Source: RPQJ01 sp963793005 (GTDB taxonomy: Bacteria > Pseudomonadota > Gammaproteobacteria > Steroidobacterales > Steroidobacteraceae). Taken from it: a DNA stretch of 64,000 bases. The position numbers and the translations under genes were made by a program. Of this stretch, positions 43,364-53,836 are shown one piece after another (position 1 is the stretch's first letter; every line of letters starts with the position of its first letter). The stretch is taken from assembly GCA_963793005.1 (NCBI GenBank), contig CAWBYP010000002.1, positions 2,170,001 to 2,234,000 of the forward strand, read 5' to 3'. The notes under the pieces are model-generated. The model had not been told where the DNA came from and did not search any database. It saw only the letters and a list, made by a program, of their open reading frames with translations.

Positions 43364-44161
43364 TCAGAACAGCGCCGGCCAGTTGCGCGATGGATCGCCG
43401 TAAGCCATGAAATGCGGGTTCAGCAGCGTATCGCGCTGGTTGTACCGCAACGGTCGGCCGTCGAGCTGTGTAACCGCGCCGCCTGCCACCTCCAGCACCG
43501 CCTGCGCCGCGGCGGTGTCCCATTCGGAGGTCAGGCCGAGCCGCGGGTAGAAGTCCGCGGTGCCGTCGGCGACCAGGCAGAACTTCAGCGCGCTGCCCGT
43601 CGGGCGTAGTTCGTGCGGGCCGAGCTTCGCCAGCAGGCCGTCCAGCGAATCGCCCCGGTGCGAGCGGCTGCCGACCACGACCAGCGGATCTGCGGCCAAT
43701 CTCGTGTGTATCGGCCTCGGCGCCGTGCTGCCGTCGGAGCAGAAGGCGCCGTGCCCCCTGGCGGCGAAATAGGTCTGGCCGAGCGCCGGGGCCGCGACCA
43801 CGCCGAGCACCGGCTCGTGGTCCCTGACCAGCGCCACGTTCACGGTGAATTCGCCGTTGCGCCCGATGAATTCGCGCGTACCGTCGAGGGGGTCGACCAG
43901 CCAGAGCTCGCGCCAGTTGCGCCGCACCTCGAATGCATGCGCGTCCTCGGCCTCCTCGGACAACACGGGAATCCCTGGCGTCAGCAACGCGAGGCGGGCT
44001 GCGAGGATCTCGTGCGCTGCCCGGTCGGCGCGCGTGATCGGCGAGTCGTCGGCCTTGTACTCGACCGTGAGCGCCGAAGCGTAGACCTCGAGAATCGCGG
44101 TCGACGCGGCGGCGACGGCGTCGAGGACTCCGGGAAGCAGTTCGGCGGGATCGGATGCCAT
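43364..44161 (-). CDS. cysQ: 3'(2'),5'-bisphosphate nucleotidase CysQ
   Basis: This 265-residue inositol-monophosphatase-fold enzyme has the metal sites LSEEAED and WLVDPLDGTREFIGRN, and the second signature TSEWDTAAAQAVLEVAGG. It removes the 3'-phosphate from PAP produced in sulfate assimilation. It is adjacent to the DUF3301 gene and divergent from the yrfG-like gene, which starts 72 nt away. Confidence 0.94.
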   Translation of the reverse strand: MASDPAELLPGVLDAVAAASTAILEVYASALTVEYKADDSPITRADRAAHEILAARLALLTPGIPVLSEEAEDAHAFEVRRNWRELWLVDPLDGTREFIGRNGEFTVNVALVRDHEPVLGVVAAPALGQTYFAARGHGAFCSDGSTAPRPIHTRLAADPLVVVGSRSHRGDSLDGLLAKLGPHELRPTGSALKFCLVADGTADFYPRLGLTSEWDTAAAQAVLEVAGGAVTQLDGRPLRYNQRDTLLNPHFMAYGDPSRNWPALF

Positions 44162-44233
44162 TCAGGGACTCCAGCATGGTTCGGTGGCGCCGTATCATAG
44201 CGGCCCGTCAGCCATCCGGCGCCTTTCAGCATC

Positions 44234-44920
44234 GTGCACGAAGCATCCAGCAGCCGTTGCGCAGTCCCGCCCGACTGGTCCGGGGTCGAGACCGTGTGCC
44301 TCGACATGGACGGCACGGTGCTCGACCTGCGATTCGACAACCTGTTCTGGCTGGAGGTCCTGCCGCAGCGCTGGGGTGAAGCGCGCGGACTCGACGCCTG
44401 CGAATCGTTCGCGAACCTGAAGCCGCGCTTCGATGCGAAACACGGCACGCTCGACTGGTACTGCATAGACCACTGGAGCGAGGAGCTGGGCTTCGACGTG
44501 GCCGCGCTCAAGCACGAGATGCGAGGCCACATCCGCTACCTGCCCGGCGTCGTCGATTTCCTCGACAGGCTTCGCGCTCGCGGTCACCGGGTCCTGCTCA
44601 CGACCAACGCGCACCCGATCAGCCTCGGCATCAAGAATGCGGAGACCGGGCTCGAGAAGCACTTCGACGAACTCGTCTCGTCGCACGAGTTCGGGGTTCC
44701 GAAGGAATCGCCCGAATTCTGGGAGCGGCTCGCCGCGAACCACGGCGTGGTGCCGGGCTCGACGCTGTTCGTGGACGACAGCATCGCCGTCCTGTCAGCC
44801 GCGCGTAGCGCAGGCGTGCGCTGGATCTACCAGGTACTGCAGCCCGACTCGACCCAGCCCAAGCGTGCCGCGGCACCTGGCTTCACGGGCATCGAGCGCC
44901 TGGCCGACCTCATCCCGTAG
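44234..44920 (+). CDS. yrfG: GMP/IMP nucleotidase, YrfG-like HAD hydrolase
   Basis: This 228-residue HAD protein has the nucleophile motif CLDMDGTVLDLRFDN, TTNAHP (motif II Thr), Lys in FGVPKESPEFW, and FVDDSIAVLSAA. DNLFW after motif I and the CIDHWSEELG segment resemble E. coli YrfG, a GMP/IMP 5'-nucleotidase. The start is GTG 44234. It is close to and divergent from cysQ. Confidence 0.88.
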   Translation: MHEASSSRCAVPPDWSGVETVCLDMDGTVLDLRFDNLFWLEVLPQRWGEARGLDACESFANLKPRFDAKHGTLDWYCIDHWSEELGFDVAALKHEMRGHIRYLPGVVDFLDRLRARGHRVLLTTNAHPISLGIKNAETGLEKHFDELVSSHEFGVPKESPEFWERLAANHGVVPGSTLFVDDSIAVLSAARSAGVRWIYQVLQPDSTQPKRAAAPGFTGIERLADLIP

Positions 44921-44938
44921 CGGCGCTGGCCAGCCGGG

Positions 44939-46489
44939 TCAGCCGTCGGACGGGCTCGGCGGCGTGGTCGGGCCGCCGCCACCGCCCGCGGGGGGCGTGC
45001 CACCACCGCGTCTCCTGCGACGGCGCTTGCGCGGCTCGCCGCCTTCGCCGGCTGGCTGCGCGGGCTTGCCGGATTCGGGCTGCGCGGCAGCGGCCGGAGC
45101 CGCTTTCGGTGCGCCTGTCCCGCCGGCCGGCCTGTCGGGCGGACGATTCTCGCTGCGCCTGCTGTCACGAGGAGGACCGCGACGCCCGTCACTCCGGCCA
45201 CCGCCGCCACTGCCACCCCGGCTACCACCGCCGCCACGTCCACGACCGGCGCCCGGACCGCCTCGCGATCCGCCCGGCCCGCCGAAGCGGCGACGCTCGC
45301 GAAACGGCACGGTGATTTCGGCGAGCAGGTCCTCGGTCACTGCCGCGCGCGGCAGGCTGCGGCCGATGTAGCCCTCGATGTCCGGCAGCGACTGCACGAA
45401 GTCCTCGCAACCCAGGCTGATCGCGTCGCCCTCGGCGCCCGCGCGCGCGGTACGGCCGATGCGGTGCACGTAGTCCTCGGGATCCTGCGGCATGTCGTAG
45501 TTGAAGATGTGGCTCACGTCCGCGATGTGCAGGCCGCGCGACGCCACGTCGGTGCCGATCAGGATCGCGAGCTCGCCACTGTGGAAATCGCCGAGCATGC
45601 GCATGCGTTTGCGCTGCGGCACGTCGCCCGAAATTGCCTCGGCGTTGAAACCGTTGGCGCGCAGCAGCCCCTCCAGTTCCTCGGCTCCACGCCGTGTGTT
45701 GACGAAGATCATCGTGCGGGTCGGGTCCATCTTGCGCAGCAACCCGACCAGCAGGCGCGGTTTTTCGTCCATCGACGGGAAATAGATCACCTGGCGCACG
45801 CGGTCCACGGTCATCTTGTCCGGCTCGATGCGCACCAGCTCGGGATCGTTCATGTGCTCGTAGGCGAGTTCGAGCACGCGCTGCGCGAGGGTCGCCGAGA
45901 ACAGCAGGTTCAGCCGCTGGTCCGGCGGCGGCAGGCGCCGCATGATGTAGCGGATATCTGCTATGAATCCGAGATCGAACATGCGGTCGGCCTCGTCGAG
46001 CACCAGCACCTGCACCGAGCGCAGGTCGAACACGTGCTGCTTGTAGAAGTCGATCAGGCGACCCGGCGTGCCGATCAGGACGTCAACGCCTTCTTCCAGG
46101 TCGCGGCGCTGTTTCTCGTAGTCGACTCCGCCGAAAGCGAGGCAGTTCCGGAAGCCCGTGTACTGGCCGAGGATCTCCGCGTCGTGGTGGATCTGTATGG
46201 CGAGCTCGCGCGTCGGCGCGATGATCAGCGCCAGCGGCGCGTTGACCTTGCGGGTCGGGGGCACCTCCGCGCGCAGCAGCCTCGAGTACAGCGCGACGAG
46301 GAACGCCGCGGTCTTGCCGGTGCCGGTCTGGGCCTGGCCTGCCACGTCGCAGCCGGCGAGCGCGCGCGGCAGCGTCTGGGCCTGGATCGGGGTGCAGCGC
46401 TCGAAGCCGGCGTCGGCGATGCCGCGGGCCAGGGACTCCGGCAGGTGCAGGTTCGAGAATGAGACGTCGGTCAGGTGTGCGTCAGCCAT
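44939..46489 (-). CDS. rhlB: DEAD-box RNA helicase RhlB with long Gly/Arg-rich tail
   Basis: This 516-residue protein has the full DEAD-box core: Q motif CTPIQAQTLP, Walker A AQTGTGKT, PTRELA, TPGR, VLDEADRMFD, SAT in LFSATL, and HRIGRTARAG. In E. coli RhlB joins the RNA degradosome. After about residue 400 comes a low-complexity tail rich in Gly, Arg, Pro and Ser with RGG-like repeats, ending in RKRRRRRRGGG and a Pro/Gly run; this is longer than in E. coli RhlB (421 residues). It diverges from trxA-rho, the conserved rhlB/trxA/rho layout. ATG 46489 begins MADAHLTDVSFSNL. Confidence 0.92.
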   Translation of the reverse strand: MADAHLTDVSFSNLHLPESLARGIADAGFERCTPIQAQTLPRALAGCDVAGQAQTGTGKTAAFLVALYSRLLRAEVPPTRKVNAPLALIIAPTRELAIQIHHDAEILGQYTGFRNCLAFGGVDYEKQRRDLEEGVDVLIGTPGRLIDFYKQHVFDLRSVQVLVLDEADRMFDLGFIADIRYIMRRLPPPDQRLNLLFSATLAQRVLELAYEHMNDPELVRIEPDKMTVDRVRQVIYFPSMDEKPRLLVGLLRKMDPTRTMIFVNTRRGAEELEGLLRANGFNAEAISGDVPQRKRMRMLGDFHSGELAILIGTDVASRGLHIADVSHIFNYDMPQDPEDYVHRIGRTARAGAEGDAISLGCEDFVQSLPDIEGYIGRSLPRAAVTEDLLAEITVPFRERRRFGGPGGSRGGPGAGRGRGGGGSRGGSGGGGRSDGRRGPPRDSRRSENRPPDRPAGGTGAPKAAPAAAAQPESGKPAQPAGEGGEPRKRRRRRRGGGTPPAGGGGGPTTPPSPSDG

Positions 46490-46801
46490 CGGGTCCTGTG
46501 TCGTTGATAGTGGTCTTGCAAATTGGCGCAAAGCGGGGTCAAATACCCTCCGACTCGCGGCTAACAGTCCGCTCCCGCAAGTAGCGATGCCGGCTCGCCG
46601 GACCCCGAAGGGGACCGACGCTCACGCCCGGTGCAGCGGGAATCCAGAATTTCGTGTACAGCCAGCAATCCCGATAGTTTGCCTCACGCAGATCGCGCCG
46701 TCACTCGATAACTCCGGCGACGACTCCTGCCAACACAACAAGACATCCCTTGACCGACCCAAACGTACCAACCAACGAAACACCAGCGGAGGTAGTCTCT
46801 G
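46490..46801. other. Divergent intergenic region between rhlB and trxA
   Basis: This 312-nt control region serves both directions. It is less GC-rich near trxA. It holds a small CCCC-GAA-GGGG hairpin near 46604. No clear sigma-70 promoter or riboswitch was identified. From a TTG at 46750 the rho frame is already open and encodes TDPNVPTNETPAEVV before entering trxA. Confidence 0.5.
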
Positions 46802-47124
46802 GTGAGCCAGCAGATCATCCACGTAACCGACTCGAACTTCGAGACGGACGTACTTCAGGCACCGCTCCCGGTTCTCCTCGACTTCTGGGCCGAGTGGTGC
46901 GGCCCATGCAAGATGATCGCCCCGATCCTCGACGAAATCGCGACGGAGTACGCGGGCAGGGTGACGATCGCCAAAATGAACGTGGACGACAACCCGAAGA
47001 CCCCAATGCGGTTCAGCGTCCGCGGCATCCCAACTCTGATCCTGTTCAAGAACGGACAGGCGGAAGGTCAGAAGATCGGGGCCGTCCGCAAGGCGGACGT
47101 CGCGGCTTTTCTGGACAGCAAGCT

Positions 47125-47128
<4 letters not shown>
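46802..47128 (+). CDS. trxA: Thioredoxin 1
   Basis: This 108-residue thioredoxin has the active site WCGPC at residues 32-36 and the cis-Pro loop RGIPTLILFKNG. It is the general cytoplasmic disulfide reductase. It starts at GTG 46802, with GGAGG 9-13 nt upstream. The TGA at 47126-47128 overlaps a GTG that is in frame with rho. Several third-position A/T codons (GTA, CTT, GCA, GTT, ACT) are unusual among its GC3-rich neighbours. Confidence 0.96.
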
Positions 47129-48567
<1,439 letters not shown>

Positions 48568-48605
48568 GCCGCGGGCCGGCTGCGGTCGGCCGGGGAGCGG
48601 AACGC

Positions 48606-49499
48606 GTGCAGACCAACAACCTCAGGGGCATCGCCTTGATGCTGGTGTCCGTGGCCGTGTTCGCGGTCATGGACGCGCTGCTCAAGGTACTCGCAGAGCA
48701 CTACGCGCCGATGCAGGTCGCCTTCCTGCGCGGCGTCACCTCGCTGCCGTTCGTGCTGACGCCGATCCTGCTGCGCGGGCGCATTGAACGCCTGCGCGTC
48801 GTGAACCTGAAGCTGCACCTGTTCCGCGGCGCGCTCGGTGTGCTGATGCTCGGCAGCTTCATATTCGCGGTCCGCGAGTCCTCGCTGGCGAGCACCTACT
48901 CGATCTTCATGTGCGCGCCGCTGGTGGTGGCGGCACTGTCCGTGCCGATGCTCGGCGAGACCGTGGGCCGCCACCGCTGGGCCGCGATCTGCGTCGGCCT
49001 CGCCGGAGTGCTGCTGATGCTCAGGCCAGCCGGGGGGAACTGGGTCTCGATAGGCAGCCTGGCGGCGGTAGTGGCCGCGCTGTGCTACTCGCTCGCCGTC
49101 ATAACGCTACGGGTACTGTCGCGAACCGACACCAACGAAAGCATGGTCTTCTGGTTGATGGCGATGCTGTCGGTCGGGGCCGGACTGCTCTCGATATCCG
49201 GCTGGCGGCCGCTGCAGCAACCGGACTGGCCACTGCTGCTGGGCCTGGGCCTGGCGGGTGCGATCGGGCAGTACCTCATCACCGAGGCATTCAGGAACGC
49301 ACCCGTGGCGGTCCTGACACCGCTCGAGTACACCGCACTCGTCTGGGGCGTAGCTCTCGACTTCTCGATCTGGCACGTGCTGCCGGGCGCCGCGACGCTG
49401 CTCGGCGGTGCCATCGTCGTTGGCGCCGGGCTCTACCTGATCCGCCGCGAGGCGATGAGACGGCCCGACCGCCCGCTGCCTACCTCACCGGGATCGTGA
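48606..49499 (+). CDS. EamA/DMT-family exporter
   Basis: This 297-residue protein has ten predicted membrane spans in two homologous EamA halves (first half LRGIALMLVSVAVFAVMDALL with FLRGVTSLPF; second half LAAVVAALCYSLAVITLRVL with PVAVLTPLEYTALVWG). Drug/metabolite transporters of this group export small metabolites, for instance S-adenosylmethionine or amino acids; the substrate is not known. The start is GTG 48606. Its last 20 nt overlap the convergent lipoprotein gene. Confidence 0.9.
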   Translation: MQTNNLRGIALMLVSVAVFAVMDALLKVLAEHYAPMQVAFLRGVTSLPFVLTPILLRGRIERLRVVNLKLHLFRGALGVLMLGSFIFAVRESSLASTYSIFMCAPLVVAALSVPMLGETVGRHRWAAICVGLAGVLLMLRPAGGNWVSIGSLAAVVAALCYSLAVITLRVLSRTDTNESMVFWLMAMLSVGAGLLSISGWRPLQQPDWPLLLGLGLAGAIGQYLITEAFRNAPVAVLTPLEYTALVWGVALDFSIWHVLPGAATLLGGAIVVGAGLYLIRREAMRRPDRPLPTSPGS

Positions 49500-50553
49500 G
49501 CATCGGTGCGGCCTGGCTGCCGGCACTCGCCTCTGCGATCGCGGACATGAACAGCAGCTGGACCTGCTGGAAGACCTGCTTGCTTCGCAGGTCAGTGTCG
49601 TCCACGTAGTACCACCAGCCACGATGTTGTACGGCCACGTTTGCGCTGTCCGGGGCGTCGCGGCTGGACAGGATCTTCAGTCCGAGACCGGCGCCATCGC
49701 CAGGGGCCGGGGCGACGACGCCCGCTTCGATGTGCTCGGCCGGAACGCTTACCGCCTGCGCCGCGGAGCGCATGATCTCACCGACCGACCTCGTGCGGAA
49801 CGCCAGCGCCGCATTGCCCTGCCTGCGCGACTCCAGCGACGCGACCAGGCGGATTTCCGCTCCATCCCGCGTCGAGCCATGCGCGCCGAGCAGCGCGAGC
49901 AGTTCATCGACCTGCGCCGTATGTGCCGGTGCATAGCCCGATATCACGAGCTCGTAGTCGCCATCCGGCTTGTTGCGCGAGACCCAGTCGGCTACGCCGA
50001 GCCGGTGCAGTTCGTCGGACAGCAGCAGCGCCTTGAAGAACGCTGCCTGCTGCTGCGGCGTCGCGCCAGCACCGGAGCGAAGCCCGTTCAGGCGATCCAC
50101 GATGAGGCCGAAGACGCCGGCGTCGGTCCCGGCGACCCGTGCCGAGAGGATTGCGGTATCGAGCGAAATCGGCTTCAGCCACTCGGTGAGGAAGGCCTGG
50201 CCCGCGACGGGCAGGTACGAGATCGTGGGACTGTCCTCGTAGCCCAGGGCAGCCGAGAATGGCACCAGGTTGCCGTCGTAATTGGACTTGGCTCCGATGC
50301 CGAACTGGCCCGTCGCGTGCGCGCTGAATTTCAGGTTTGCGGTCACATTCGATACTGCCAGCAGGCCGATCGGATCGCCGTAGCGGACGCGTACGATAAG
50401 CCCGAGCGTTTGCTCGGCACTGGTGCGCGCAATGACGTCGTTGTAGGCGGAGCGGCCGGCTACGACCGACGCCGGGCCGAGTGACTGGCAGCCGGCGAGA
50501 AGCAGGCAGGCGAGTGCAGTGAATCGGGCCGGCGCCCATCTCTTGAGTCGCAT
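49480..50553 (-). CDS. Large lipoprotein of unknown function
   Basis: This 357-residue protein has a lipoprotein signal (LKRWAPARFTALACLLLAGCQSLG, core ALACLLLAGC). Mature-part landmarks are GRSAYNDVIARTSAEQTLGLIVRVRYGDP, YEDSPTISYLPVAGQAF and GWWYYVDDTDLRSKQVFQQVQLLF (quoted in short pieces). The pattern NDVIARTSAEQ...IVRLRY followed by SPTISY.P..G recurs in uncharacterised proteobacterial lipoproteins. An earlier in-frame ATG at 50565 is possible. It sits downstream of purD on the same strand. Confidence 0.8.
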   Translation of the reverse strand: MRLKRWAPARFTALACLLLAGCQSLGPASVVAGRSAYNDVIARTSAEQTLGLIVRVRYGDPIGLLAVSNVTANLKFSAHATGQFGIGAKSNYDGNLVPFSAALGYEDSPTISYLPVAGQAFLTEWLKPISLDTAILSARVAGTDAGVFGLIVDRLNGLRSGAGATPQQQAAFFKALLLSDELHRLGVADWVSRNKPDGDYELVISGYAPAHTAQVDELLALLGAHGSTRDGAEIRLVASLESRRQGNAALAFRTRSVGEIMRSAAQAVSVPAEHIEAGVVAPAPGDGAGLGLKILSSRDAPDSANVAVQHRGWWYYVDDTDLRSKQVFQQVQLLFMSAIAEASAGSQAAPMLTIPVR

Positions 50554-50575
50554 CGGCCAGATCATACGATAGACG

Positions 50576-51853
50576 CTACTCGCGGGCGATCGCCCGGTAG
50601 CCGATGTCGCGACGGTACTGCATGCCATCCCAGCAGATCGCGGCGGCGAGATCGTATGCCTGCTGCTGCGCGGCCCTGACGCCGTCGCCCAGGCCCACCG
50701 CGCAGAGCACGCGGCCGCCGCTGGTCACAACCGAGTCGCCGTCGAGCGTGGTGGCGGCGTGGAACACCTTGCCGGGCAGCTTCGCCGCTGCATCGAGGCC
50801 GTGGATCACGTCACCCTTGCGGGCGTTGTCCGGGTAGCCGCCGGCCGCGAGCACGACGCCGACCGCCGCGCGCGGATCCCAGTCCACTGTCGCGTCGGCA
50901 AGCCGCCCGTCAAGCGCTGCATCGCAGAGTTCGGTCACGTCGGAGTGCATGCGCGCAAGGATCGGCTGCGTCTCGGGATCGCCGAGCCGGCAATTGAACT
51001 CGAGCACCTTCGGCGTACCGTCGGCCGAGATCATCAGGCCTGCGTACAGGAATCCGACATAGGGCGTGCCGGCGGAGGCGAGCGCGCGCACCGTGGGCCA
51101 CATCACCTCGCGCATCGCACGCTCGTGCACCGCTGCCGTGACCACGGGTGCCGGCGAATATGCGCCCATGCCGCCGGTGTTCGGCCCGAGATCACCGTCG
51201 TCGCGTCGCTTGTGGTCCTGCGACGTGGCGAGCGGCAGCACATGTGTGCCGTCCACCATGGCGATGAAGCTCGCTTCCTCTCCTTCGAGGAATTCCTCGA
51301 CGACGATGGTCTCGCCCGCGGCTCCGAAGCGCCCGGTGAACATCGCCTCGGCCGTCTCGACCGCCTCGTCCACGTCCTGGCAGATCACGACGCCCTTGCC
51401 CGCGGCCAGGCCGTCGGCCTTGACCACCAGCGGCGCGCGCTGGGCGCGGACCCAGGCCGGATCGAAACTCTCGCGCGTGAACGTCGCGTACGCCGCGGTA
51501 GGTATCGAGTGGCGCTTCAGGAATTCCTTCATGTAGGCCTTGGAGCCTTCGAGGCGCGCGGCCTCGCGGCTCGGGCCAAAGCAGCGCAGGCCCGCGGCGG
51601 CGAACTCGTCGGTCACGCCCAGTACCAGCGGACCCTCGGGCCCGACGATGGTGAGGTCGATCTTTTCGTCCAGTGCGAACTGCACCAGGCCGGGCAGGTC
51701 TTCCGCGGCGACGCATACGTTCTTCACGCGCGGCTCGAGCGCGGTGCCGGCATTGCCTGGTGCCACGAATACCTGCGTCACGCGCGGCGACTGCGCGGCC
51801 TTCCAGGCGAGTGCGTGCTCGCGGCCGCCCGATCCGATGATGAGTACCTTCAT
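50576..51853 (-). CDS. purD: Phosphoribosylamine-glycine ligase
   Basis: This 425-residue ATP-grasp enzyme of purine synthesis makes GAR from phosphoribosylamine and glycine. The start MKVLIIGSGGREHALAW, FAPGNAGT-type loop (VAPGNAGTA), PLVVKADGLAAGKGV, and the metal-binding EFNCRLGDPETQ are all present. It lies downstream of purH with about 60 nt between, in the conserved fis-purH-purD order. Confidence 0.96.
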   Translation of the reverse strand: MKVLIIGSGGREHALAWKAAQSPRVTQVFVAPGNAGTALEPRVKNVCVAAEDLPGLVQFALDEKIDLTIVGPEGPLVLGVTDEFAAAGLRCFGPSREAARLEGSKAYMKEFLKRHSIPTAAYATFTRESFDPAWVRAQRAPLVVKADGLAAGKGVVICQDVDEAVETAEAMFTGRFGAAGETIVVEEFLEGEEASFIAMVDGTHVLPLATSQDHKRRDDGDLGPNTGGMGAYSPAPVVTAAVHERAMREVMWPTVRALASAGTPYVGFLYAGLMISADGTPKVLEFNCRLGDPETQPILARMHSDVTELCDAALDGRLADATVDWDPRAAVGVVLAAGGYPDNARKGDVIHGLDAAAKLPGKVFHAATTLDGDSVVTSGGRVLCAVGLGDGVRAAQQQAYDLAAAICWDGMQYRRDIGYRAIARE

Positions 51854-51914
51854 GAAATCCGGGTACAGTTCGTCCTTTTCCTGCTGGAAACGAAAAGGAG
51901 AATCGTCCCCTCCC

Positions 51915-53477
51915 TCAGTGCCTGAAATGCCGCATGCCGGTGAACACCATCGCGATGCCGTGCTCGTCGGCCGCCGCGATGACCTCCGAATCGCGCTTCG
52001 ATCCGCCCGGCTGGATCACGGCGACGATGCCGTGTTCTGCGGCGGCGTCGAGGCCGTCGCGGAACGGGAAGAACGCGTCGGACGCCATCACCGACCCGGT
52101 CGGGTCGAGGCCTTCGTCGCGCGCCTTCATGGCCGCAATCCGGCTGGAGACGACACGGCTCATCTGGCCCGCGCCGATGCCCACGGTCGCGCCGTCCTTC
52201 ACGTAGATGATGGCGTTCGACTTCACGTACTTGCAGACCCGCCACGCGAACTTCAGGTCGGCCAGTTCGGCTGGCGTCGGCGCACGCCTGGTAACCACCT
52301 TCAGGTCGCCCTCGGCGACCATGCCTTCGTCGCGCGACTGCACGAGCAGCCCGCCGTTGATGCTGCGGATGTCGAGGCGCGAGCTGCTCGGGGCGAGGCC
52401 GCCGGTGACGAGCAGGCGTACGTTCTCCTTCTTTGCGCAGGCCTCGCGGGCTTCGGCATCGGCTTCCGGGACCACGATGACTTCGACGAACTGTCGTTCG
52501 AGGATCACGCGGGTGGTCGCACCGTCGAGCGGCTGGTTGAAGGCGATGATGCCGCCGAATGCCGAGGTGGGGTCGGTCCTGAACGCACGGTCGTAGGCCT
52601 GGCCGATGTCCGCGCCCACCGCAACGCCGCAGGGATTGGCGTGCTTGACGATCACGCAGGCGGGCGCGGTGAACTGCCGCACGCACTCGAGCGCCGTGTC
52701 GGCATCGGCGAGGTTGTTGAACGACAGTTCCTTGCCCTGCAGCTGCGACGCGGAGCCGATCGATGCTCCCTGCGCATCGGTCGCCGCGTAGAACGCGGCC
52801 TGCTGGTGGGGGTTTTCCCCGTAGCGCAGGTCCAGGCGCTTGCGGAACTGCAGCGCGAGCAGGTCGGGAAATGCACCTGCCGACGGGCGCGCCGACTGTC
52901 CGAGGTACGAGGCAACCGCCGCGTCATACTGCGCCGTGTGCGCGAACGCCTTGGTTGCGAGTCGCAGGCGGGTCTCGGCCGAGACCGTGCCGCCGCTCCG
53001 ATCGATCTCGGCGAGCACCGTGCCGTAGTCGAGCGGATCGACGATCACGGTAACGCGTTCGTGGTTCTTCGCCGAGGCACGCACCATTGCGGGACCGCCG
53101 ATGTCGATGTTCTCGACCGCGTCCTCGAACGTGCAGCCGGGCCGGGCGATCGTTGCGGCGAAGGGATAAAGATTCACCGCGACCAGGTCGATGGCCTCGA
53201 TGCCGTGCTCGGCCATCACCGCGTCGTCGGTGCCGAGGCGCCCCAGCAGCCCGCCGTGGATACGGGGGTGCAGCGTCTTGACCCGCCCGTCCATGATTTC
53301 CGGAAATCCGGTGACGGACGACACGTCGTCCACCTCGACGCCATTCGCCCGAAGCAGAGCGGCGGTCCCGCCGGTTGAGACGATGGCTACACCCCGGTCG
53401 CGAAGTGCGCGGGCGAAGTCGAGCAGGCCTTCCTTGCTCGAGACGCTGATGAGTGCACGCCGGATGGTTGTGTTCAC
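51915..53477 (-). CDS. purH: Bifunctional AICAR transformylase/IMP cyclohydrolase
   Basis: This 520-residue enzyme catalyses the last two steps of IMP synthesis. The N-terminal MGS-like cyclohydrolase domain (RRALISVSSKEGLLDFARAL; GGTAALL; GRVKTLHPRIHGGLL) is followed by the AICAR transformylase domain with the KHANPCG catalytic Lys-His (VIVKHANPCGVAVG) and the SDAFFPFRDG segment. It is preceded by fis on the same strand, 26 nt away. Confidence 0.96.
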   Translation of the reverse strand: MNTTIRRALISVSSKEGLLDFARALRDRGVAIVSTGGTAALLRANGVEVDDVSSVTGFPEIMDGRVKTLHPRIHGGLLGRLGTDDAVMAEHGIEAIDLVAVNLYPFAATIARPGCTFEDAVENIDIGGPAMVRASAKNHERVTVIVDPLDYGTVLAEIDRSGGTVSAETRLRLATKAFAHTAQYDAAVASYLGQSARPSAGAFPDLLALQFRKRLDLRYGENPHQQAAFYAATDAQGASIGSASQLQGKELSFNNLADADTALECVRQFTAPACVIVKHANPCGVAVGADIGQAYDRAFRTDPTSAFGGIIAFNQPLDGATTRVILERQFVEVIVVPEADAEAREACAKKENVRLLVTGGLAPSSSRLDIRSINGGLLVQSRDEGMVAEGDLKVVTRRAPTPAELADLKFAWRVCKYVKSNAIIYVKDGATVGIGAGQMSRVVSSRIAAMKARDEGLDPTGSVMASDAFFPFRDGLDAAAEHGIVAVIQPGGSKRDSEVIAAADEHGIAMVFTGMRHFRH

Positions 53478-53503
53478 GATGACTGCCCCGGTCGAGCGCA
53501 GGT

Positions 53504-53800
53504 TCAGGCCGAAATGCCGTAGGTCTTGAGCTTCTTGCGCAGCGTGCCGCGGTTGATGCCAAGCACCTCGGCGGCGCGGCTCTGGTTGCCCTCTGAATAA
53601 TCGAGCGCCGCTCGAAACAGCGGTTCCTCGACCTCGCGCATGACGAGATTGTAGAGGTGTCCCGGCGCGTGGCCGTTCAGGCTGGTGAAGTAGCTGTCGA
53701 GCGCCTGTTCCGTCATCGAGCGCAGCGGAATGCTGCGTCCACCCGACAACGAGGCCGGCCTCGGCTCCCTGCGGATCCTTGTCTTTCTGCGCAACGGCAT
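53504..53800 (-). CDS. fis: Fis-family nucleoid protein
   Basis: This 98-residue protein, the same length as E. coli Fis, has the C-terminal helix-turn-helix EGNQSRAAEVLGINRGTLRKKL and upstream dimerisation helices. Fis bends DNA and controls rRNA and many other promoters. The N-terminus is more basic than in enterobacteria (MPLRRKTRIRREPR). The position between dusB and purH is the conserved dusB-fis pair. ATG 53800 is chosen over a TTG at 53815. Confidence 0.93.
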   Translation of the reverse strand: MPLRRKTRIRREPRPASLSGGRSIPLRSMTEQALDSYFTSLNGHAPGHLYNLVMREVEEPLFRAALDYSEGNQSRAAEVLGINRGTLRKKLKTYGISA

Positions 53801-53836
53801 TGTCCCCGTCCTCAATTCCCCAATCCGTATTGTCGA

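Noticed and set aside
51854..51914. Attenuator-like hairpin between purH and purD
   Set aside because: An 8-bp TCCTTTTC/GAAAAGGA pairing exists, but there is no T-run after it and the loop is long; too weak to list.
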